From positions 31,471 to 95,470 of the IMG/VR virus record IMGVR_UViG_3300030329_003436: a DNA stretch of 64,000 bases. One strand, 5' to 3'. The notes below the pieces were generated by a model. The model was not told where the DNA came from and did not search any database. It was given only the letters and a program-made list of their open reading frames with translations. Below, in pieces: positions 60,962 through 64,000 of the stretch. A program made the translations under genes and the position numbers. Each line of letters starts with the position of its first letter. Positions within the stretch are counted from its first letter, which is position 1. Source of the stretch: a virus.

Positions 60962-61478
60962 AGCCGTTTTCTCGTAAAATACCCTGTATTTCTTTATAAA
61001 TTTGCTCCCTACGTGGCTTAGACACGTAGACGTTGTGTAAAATTCTCAAATAATCGGAGCGAAGAGAAACACTGAGGTTCTCATCTATTAAATCAAACAG
61101 TTCTTTGTCTTCAATCATGCGAATAAAATCATCATCAAGCCGCATATTCCGTTCGGCCTCATCACGTATGTTGGTGATATCCAGAGGCTCCATCAGATGT
61201 TTCTTGGAATTGTTAATATTGCTTTCGTTCTTTGATTGTCTATAGAAATTATCTCGTTTGAAATTGTTTAGCCGATTTTTAACATGAACAGCTAAGAAGT
61301 TTTCAAGTGGACGCTTTCCGTCATAGCGATCAAGAGCCTCCATAGCAATTATAAACGCTTCTTGTTTAATATCTTCAGGTGTGTAGTATGCAAATTGAAA
61401 TTTGTATGCGTATCTATTCGCTATCTTCTCTATCGTCTCCGTCACTTGTTGTTCTGTCATGCCCTTGGGGATCTTCAT
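60948..61478 (-). CDS. Phage sigma factor, sigma-70 region 2 type (gp55-like; 176 aa)
   Basis: Residues 28-78 match sigma region 2: FAYYTPEDIKQEAFIIAMEA, LDRYDGKRPLENFLAVHVKN, RLNNFKRDNFYR. The first part is the core-polymerase-binding helix and -10 reading helix. The rest is helical and lacks an obvious -35-reading region 4, so it resembles T4 gp55 (185 residues), which recognises an extended -10-like late promoter without a -35. Starts at ATG 61478, with GAGG 11 bases upstream. It is near the start of the leftward virion block, and probably drives it. The function is inferred from family. Confidence 0.78.
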   Translation of the reverse strand: MKIPKGMTEQQVTETIEKIANRYAYKFQFAYYTPEDIKQEAFIIAMEALDRYDGKRPLENFLAVHVKNRLNNFKRDNFYRQSKNESNINNSKKHLMEPLDITNIRDEAERNMRLDDDFIRMIEDKELFDLIDENLSVSLRSDYLRILHNVYVSKPRREQIYKEIQGILRENGYEEG

Positions 61479-61614
61479 CTTCAGTTTCGGCCTCTAATAT
61501 TGCCATTGCTTCTTCTACCGGTGGATCTTCCTTCTGAAGATCTTCCAGCACAGATTCCTCGACAGTCGCGGTAGCCTTTACCCTCAGCTTGCCAAGTACA
61601 TCGTAAAAATTCAT
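61414..61614 (-). CDS. Small acidic protein (66 aa)
   Basis: The first leftward gene from the divergent junction. Start ATG 61614 has GAGG seven bases upstream. Product MNFYDVLGKLRVKATATVEE is followed by an extremely acidic tail (ILEAETEDEDPQGHDRTTSD), ending within the sigma gene after a 65-base overlap. No family recognised. Acidic small proteins next to phage sigma factors can act as RNA polymerase or sigma-binding regulators; that is inference here. Confidence 0.65.
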   Translation of the reverse strand: MNFYDVLGKLRVKATATVEESVLEDLQKEDPPVEEAMAILEAETEDEDPQGHDRTTSDGDDREDSE

Positions 61615-61654
61615 GTCTTACCTCTTTCGGTGTGCTTAAAAAATAAAAGTCGCC

Positions 61655-61670
61655 GTATAGTACACTATAC
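61655..61670. repeat. Inverted repeat in the divergent junction
   Basis: GTATAG-TACA-CTATAC, six-base arms around four bases. It lies in the centre of the 61,615-61,707 junction between the two divergent blocks. Each arm, read outwards on its own strand, gives a -10-like TATAGT, so it could be a shared operator or back-to-back promoter element. No clear -35 was found for either. Confidence 0.5.
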
Positions 61671-61675
61671 ACAAG
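61664..61675 (-). promoter_or_regulatory. Leftward motif copy upstream of the acidic/sigma genes
   Basis: The minus strand reads CTTGTGTATAGT, 9 of 12 matches to TTGGTGTATAAT. It overlaps the inverted repeat of the divergent junction and lies 50 bases before the acidic-protein start. If real, the sigma gene would be autoregulated. Confidence 0.4.
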
Positions 61676-61707
61676 TAGTAGTTTTTCAGCATATTAATAG
61701 AGATGAT

Positions 61708-61929
61708 ATGAAACTAAGTGACGCAGAAAAACAATATATAGAAAAGACCTGCAACATCTACAAAGACGAACGTCTTGCTTTTGAGTTGACCAGAATACGT
61801 TATGAAATGGGTGTGCGCGAAAGCGTAACGATAGACCAAGTGAGAAAAGCTAGGTACAAGATGGGGATAGCTAAAAAGGCAGGTAGAGGTAAGTGTCAGG
61901 TGGTTAAGAAGGAGAAGGAAAATGAGTAA
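61708..61929 (+). CDS. Small basic protein, possible DNA-binding (73 aa)
   Basis: The open frame begins at 61630, but ATG 61708 (MKLSDAEKQYIEKTCNIYKD) gives a compact product and places the start downstream of the inverted repeat. The product is helical and basic, ending ARYKMGIAKKAGRGKCQVVK. A helix-turn-helix is possible in the segment ERLAFELTRIRYEMGVRESV and TIDQVRKARYKMG. First gene of the rightward block; overlaps the HNH gene by ATGA. Could be a regulator; family not recognised. Confidence 0.6.
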   Translation: MKLSDAEKQYIEKTCNIYKDERLAFELTRIRYEMGVRESVTIDQVRKARYKMGIAKKAGRGKCQVVKKEKENE

Positions 61930-62374
61930 TACCTATTTTGAGATACATTTGAATGGTATTCTGGGGGCGGGAAAATCCGCTAAGGTAAGCCCAGAAGACT
62001 TTGCTCTGCTAAGTCAATACAGTTGGCATGTTAATCAGAATGGGTATGCCGTCACAAAGATCAAAGGGCGGCAGAAAGCCATGCATAGAATGGTCACAGG
62101 TACTCAGAGTCCATATATCTTCGTGGATCATGCAGACAATGATCGTTTAAATAACACCCGCGAAAATCTGAGAGAGATGACCCCGAAAGAAAATGCCAAC
62201 AACATGAAGTCCAATGTAAAGATAGAGGCGTTTGGAGAAGAAAAGAACATCGGGGAATGGGTAGAGGATGACAGATGCGAGGTTTCATACGCCGCATTTT
62301 ACAACCGTCTTAAGAAAGGGATAGACCCCGAAGTTGCCATGACAAAGAATGGTAGCAAGAGGGGTATCTCGTAG
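61922..62374 (+). CDS. HNH homing endonuclease-like protein (150 aa)
   Basis: HNH core: KAMHRMVTGTQSPYIFVDHA, DNDRLNNTRENLREMTPKEN with the catalytic VDHxDxDxLNN and ENLR motifs. The C-terminal ~45 residues (EWVEDDRCEVSYAAFYNRLK, KGIDPEVAM) look like a NUMOD-type DNA-binding helix-turn-helix seen in free-standing homing endonucleases. Start has AAGGAG 11 bases upstream. Likely a selfish or nick-inducing element in the early region. Confidence 0.75.
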   Translation: MSNTYFEIHLNGILGAGKSAKVSPEDFALLSQYSWHVNQNGYAVTKIKGRQKAMHRMVTGTQSPYIFVDHADNDRLNNTRENLREMTPKENANNMKSNVKIEAFGEEKNIGEWVEDDRCEVSYAAFYNRLKKGIDPEVAMTKNGSKRGIS

Positions 62375-62685
62375 TGAGTATACAAGATCATATTTATCGG
62401 GCGAAATTGATTCGGTGTGTAGATGGAGATACCGCAGACCTACATGTGGATCTAGGGTTTTACACTTATAAAGTTATCCGGGCGAGGCTGATTGGTGTGA
62501 ATACGCCCGAAAGAGGACAGCCCGACTTCAAAAAAGCAACTGCTATGCTAGAAAATCTGATAGCCACACAAACGGATGAGAATGGTTGGGTAAGAATCAT
62601 GTCATTCAAAACCGGTAAATTCGGAAGGTGGCTGGTAGATATAATAGGGGTGAATAGTGTCTTGGCAGAAAGATGGCCGTACTAA
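62374..62685 (+). CDS. Staphylococcal nuclease-like protein (103 aa)
   Basis: Starts at GTG 62374, overlapping the preceding stop (TAGTG). SNase fold markers are visible: YRAKLIRCVDGDTADLHVDL, then RARLIGVNTPERGQPDF (DGDT calcium site and the R..E catalytic pair) and GKFGRWLVDI (the third conserved Arg). At 103 residues it is a minimal core and lacks a signal peptide, so it acts inside the cell. A role in host DNA or RNA degradation is plausible. Confidence 0.78.
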   Translation: MSIQDHIYRAKLIRCVDGDTADLHVDLGFYTYKVIRARLIGVNTPERGQPDFKKATAMLENLIATQTDENGWVRIMSFKTGKFGRWLVDIIGVNSVLAERWPY

Positions 62686-62875
62686 TCCGTATAAGCCTCC
62701 CGAAGAAGACAGCGAGAGGCGTCTAAGAAACTCAGATCTCTGGGGTGAGAAGTATCGGCCTCCGACAACCGATTGGTCAGACTTCGCCTTCGTTATGACT
62801 ATATTGACTCTGGCGTTCTTCAGCCCCGTGCTTATCGAGTGGCTCGCACAGATATTAAGAGGATGGTTTAGCTAA
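62657..62875 (+). CDS. Small single-pass membrane protein (72 aa)
   Basis: Starts at GTG 62657 (MSWQKDGRTNPYKPPEEDSE), overlapping the nuclease gene by 29 bases. The N-terminal 40 residues are polar and charged; residues ~42-62 form one membrane helix (FAFVMTILTLAFFSPVLIEW) with a short amphipathic end. No family recognised. Small membrane proteins in phage early regions often act on host processes or in lysis; I cannot choose. Confidence 0.55.
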   Translation: MSWQKDGRTNPYKPPEEDSERRLRNSDLWGEKYRPPTTDWSDFAFVMTILTLAFFSPVLIEWLAQILRGWFS

Positions 62876-62989
62876 TACAACGGACGAAATTGCTCTTCAT
62901 TTTGTCTACACCACCCCGGCTTTTTTGAGATTCAATCTCAATAAGCAATGCTAACAGAAAACCCCACCCTATTCCCTTATTCGTTCAAG

Positions 62990-63018
62990 TTGTCGGTACT
63001 ATAAGCCGATACTATAGA
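62990..63018 (+). promoter_or_regulatory. Rightward sigma-70-type promoter P1
   Basis: TTGTCG, 17 bases, TATAGA. Inside it TACTATA occurs twice at a 13-base spacing (62997-63003 and 63010-63016), and the spacer contains GCCGATA, also found in the two promoters downstream. It lies 19 bases before the 28-residue microprotein. The 62,876-62,989 gap upstream holds only a short hairpin (TTGAGA/TCTCAA, 62925-62941) with no terminator features. Confidence 0.6.
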
Positions 63019-63036
63019 TAGAAAGGTAGGTGATAA

Positions 63037-63123
63037 ATGACTACAAGTTTACTATTATTTAGTGCAGTTGTTTGGGGTTTAATCGGTGCAGAAGTATGGA
63101 ATAGACACATAGAAAATATCTAG
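63037..63123 (+). CDS. Membrane microprotein (28 aa)
   Basis: ATG 63037 with AAAGGTAGG upstream. Product: MTTSLLLFSAVVWGLIGAEV, then a short charged end (WNRHIENI). One membrane helix covers most of it. It has its own promoter (P1). Too short for family assignment, but the good ribosome site and promoter argue that it is translated. Confidence 0.6.
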   Translation: MTTSLLLFSAVVWGLIGAEVWNRHIENI

Positions 63124-63152
63124 AAAATATCTAAATTTATTCTAGTATTCTC

Positions 63153-63180
63153 TTGACATATGCCGATATGTATGTATAAT
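63153..63180 (+). promoter_or_regulatory. Rightward sigma-70 promoter P2
   Basis: Perfect TTGACA and TATAAT, 16-base spacer. The spacer start forms an inverted repeat CATAT-GCCG-ATATG (63157-63170), and GTATGT/ACATAC (63170-63191) can pair across the -10 and start region, so an operator is likely. Nearly identical to P3. Confidence 0.9.
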
Positions 63181-63223
63181 GAAAGACATACAAAACACAA
63201 TGCTTTTTGAAAGGGTAAACAAA

Positions 63224-63331
63224 ATGGCACAACTAGAAACACTTGCAACAGTTATCGTATACAGTGGAGTTGTTGCGTCCTTTGTAGGTTTATTTGCTAA
63301 TATAATTTATTGGAATATTTTAGGAAAATAG
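63224..63331 (+). CDS. Membrane microprotein (35 aa)
   Basis: ATG 63224 with AAAGGG upstream, downstream of P2. Product starts MAQLETLATVIVYSGVVASF and continues VGLFANIIYWNILGK; it is almost entirely one membrane segment. No family. Its promoter and leader duplicate those of the next gene. Confidence 0.62.
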   Translation: MAQLETLATVIVYSGVVASFVGLFANIIYWNILGK

Positions 63332-63342
63332 TACAGACACTA

Positions 63343-63370
63343 TTGACATATGCCGATAAGTATGTATAAT
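63343..63370 (+). promoter_or_regulatory. Rightward sigma-70 promoter P3
   Basis: TTGACA, 16 bases, TATAAT, differing from P2 by one base in the spacer (GATAAG for GATATG). Downstream CATACAAAACA and a T-run before the ribosome site also match P2's leader. The GTATG/CATAC pair (63360-63380) is kept. Confidence 0.9.
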
Positions 63371-63410
63371 AGAGGCATACAAAACAACAGCGTTTTTTGG
63401 AGAAAATAAG

Positions 63411-63629
63411 ATGACAAAGTTTAACGAAAATATCAGCGTAGAAGAAACTGAAGCCTACAAGATGGGCGAGCTAATGGAAGCATCCCGCGAAGTGCAGGAA
63501 GCTGAGGCTTCCCGCCCGATTCACGAACAATTCGGCATGACTGTCGAAGAGTGGAACAGGTCACAAGAGGCTTGGGACGTGTTGCACGATATGCACGGCC
63601 TAAGAGGTTTAGAGGGTAGGGCGTGGTAG
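63411..63629 (+). CDS. Small acidic soluble protein (72 aa)
   Basis: ATG 63411 with GGAGAAAATAAG upstream, driven by P3. Product is Glu-rich and helical (VEETEAYKMGELMEASREVQ) with a Trp/His-rich end (NRSQEAWDVLHDMHGLRGL). No cysteine or membrane segment. No family recognised. Position and strong promoter suggest an abundant early protein. Confidence 0.75.
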   Translation: MTKFNENISVEETEAYKMGELMEASREVQEAEASRPIHEQFGMTVEEWNRSQEAWDVLHDMHGLRGLEGRAW

Positions 63630-63709
63630 ATGGGTAGCCTTGCTATTCCTGAGTGAAGCCTAACACTATAACAATGGCGCCTACCTAATTTTTAACTGGA
63701 GAAAACAAA

Positions 63710-63883
63710 ATGAGCTATCTATCTGACAACTTCGACAACTTCCAAGAGTCCATCATCAATGGCGGGTACGACCCGCAAGAGCAGGACAATCACCCTGTGC
63801 AGGGTGGCGACGATTGGATGTTTGGATGGGACGCCGAGCCATACGAGGACAACCCCTACGATGGGACATATTCCGAGGAATAA
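63710..63883 (+). CDS. Small acidic Asp/Tyr/Gly-rich protein (57 aa)
   Basis: ATG 63710 after ACTGGAGAAAACAAA, the same type of ribosome site as the neighbouring genes. Product starts MSYLSDNFDNFQESIINGGY and is very acidic with Trp/Tyr (DDWMFGWDAEPYEDNPYDGT). No family. Acidic, aromatic small phage proteins can mimic DNA or bind host enzymes; this is speculation. Confidence 0.7.
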   Translation: MSYLSDNFDNFQESIINGGYDPQEQDNHPVQGGDDWMFGWDAEPYEDNPYDGTYSEE

Positions 63884-63902
63884 ATTTTTTGGAGAAAATA
63901 GA

Positions 63903-64000
63903 ATGTACGAAAATATAACCGTAATTGATAGAATCACCATCGGATCAGCACTAACTACTAAGTATGAGCGGATCAAGGAAATGATCGAACAAGATCCAGC
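63903..64000 (+). CDS. Partial gene running off the right edge
   Basis: ATG 63903 after TTTTTTGGAGAAAATAGA. The visible 32 codons read MYENITVIDRITIGSALTTK, then YERIKEMIEQDPA. Too little for an assignment. The ribosome site repeats the TTTTTTGGAGAAAATA leader of the 72-residue gene, tying it to the same small-gene cluster. Confidence 0.6.
   Translation, partial: MYENITVIDRITIGSALTTKYERIKEMIEQDP

Larger units (their letters stand above)
63153..63410 (+). repeat. Duplicated promoter-leader-RBS unit (two copies)
   Basis: About 70 bases starting at 63153 and 63343 are direct repeats: identical -35/-10 boxes, near-identical spacer, shared (A/G)CATACAAAACA leader, then a T-run before GAAAGG or GGAGAAAA ribosome sites. 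The copies are 190 bases apart with the 35-residue gene between them. Confidence 0.8.

Noticed and set aside
62925-62941. Terminator hairpin TTGAGA/TCTCAA
   Set aside because: The T-run precedes rather than follows the stem on the plus strand and the minus strand has A's after it; the stem is short and AT-rich.
1-64000. Prophage attachment sites, integrase or lysogeny genes
   Set aside because: None were seen; the window holds virion genes and early small genes only, so the lifestyle cannot be decided from it.
1-64000. Host assignment to a specific bacterial group
   Set aside because: Fibre and modification genes recall marine phages, but nothing in the sequence ties the phage to one host; naming one would be a guess.

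Overview
The window is part of a double-stranded DNA tailed-phage genome, either a free phage or a phage contig from a metagenome. Genes are packed almost without gaps, often with 1-4 base stop/start overlaps. They run in two divergent blocks from a junction near 61,615-61,707. No bacterial housekeeping gene, integrase, tRNA, rRNA or CRISPR array was seen. The gene order is that of a long-tailed siphovirus: terminase, portal, protease/scaffold, capsid, head-tail connectors, tail tube, tail chaperones, tape measure, tail tip. I see no tail sheath or contractile baseplate genes. The 2,337-residue tape measure would predict a tail of roughly 350 nm at the usual 1.5 Å per residue. The host cannot be named from this sequence; the right-hand block uses ordinary bacterial sigma-70-type promoters.

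Leftward block (minus strand), in order of transcription. 61,614-60,167: small acidic protein, a short sigma-70 region-2 protein resembling T4 gp55-type late sigma factors, and an HTH/coiled-coil protein that may be the small terminase subunit. 60,167-57,228: sulfotransferase, GDP-mannose 4,6-dehydratase, small protein, glycosyltransferase-like protein. 57,231-54,530: HNH nuclease, ERCC4-type nuclease, large terminase. 54,462-49,110: portal, prohead protease fused to a scaffold (with a nested in-frame scaffold start), decoration protein, major capsid protein, then a strong terminator. 48,992-32,247: fibre and adhesin genes, including a 1,876-residue fibre and an S74-chaperone fibre. These are interrupted by a five-gene cassette of sulfotransferase, two methyltransferases, a GT34-like glycosyltransferase and one protein of unclear role. 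The connector-like adaptor at 34,693 lies among them. 32,236-28,742: zinc-ribbon neck protein, further connectors and the tail tube protein, with a second terminator. 28,545-19,115: three tail-assembly-chaperone-like proteins and the tape measure. 19,099-1: five very large tail-tip proteins, the last running off the left edge after at least 1,955 codons. At least three of them carry a recurrent Cys/Trp mini-module.

Rightward block (plus strand). 61,708-62,875: small unknown protein, HNH homing-endonuclease-like protein, staphylococcal-nuclease-like protein and a small membrane protein. 62,990-64,000: at least five very small genes, two of them membrane microproteins of 28 and 35 residues. They are served by three sigma-70-type promoters, two of which form a near-identical duplicated promoter-leader-RBS unit. 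These look like early or host-takeover genes.

Points most worth a second look: (1) the Cys/Trp module spread through giant tail-tip proteins; (2) a leftward promoter-like motif, TTGGTGTATAAT on the minus strand with no obvious -35, upstream of virion genes and plausibly read by the phage's own sigma factor; (3) two carbohydrate/sulfate-modification cassettes embedded in the structural operon; (4) the duplicated early promoter cassette driving microproteins. No intergenic stretch exceeds 300 bases; the largest are 28,546-28,741, 62,876-63,036 and 48,993-49,109, and each is described below.
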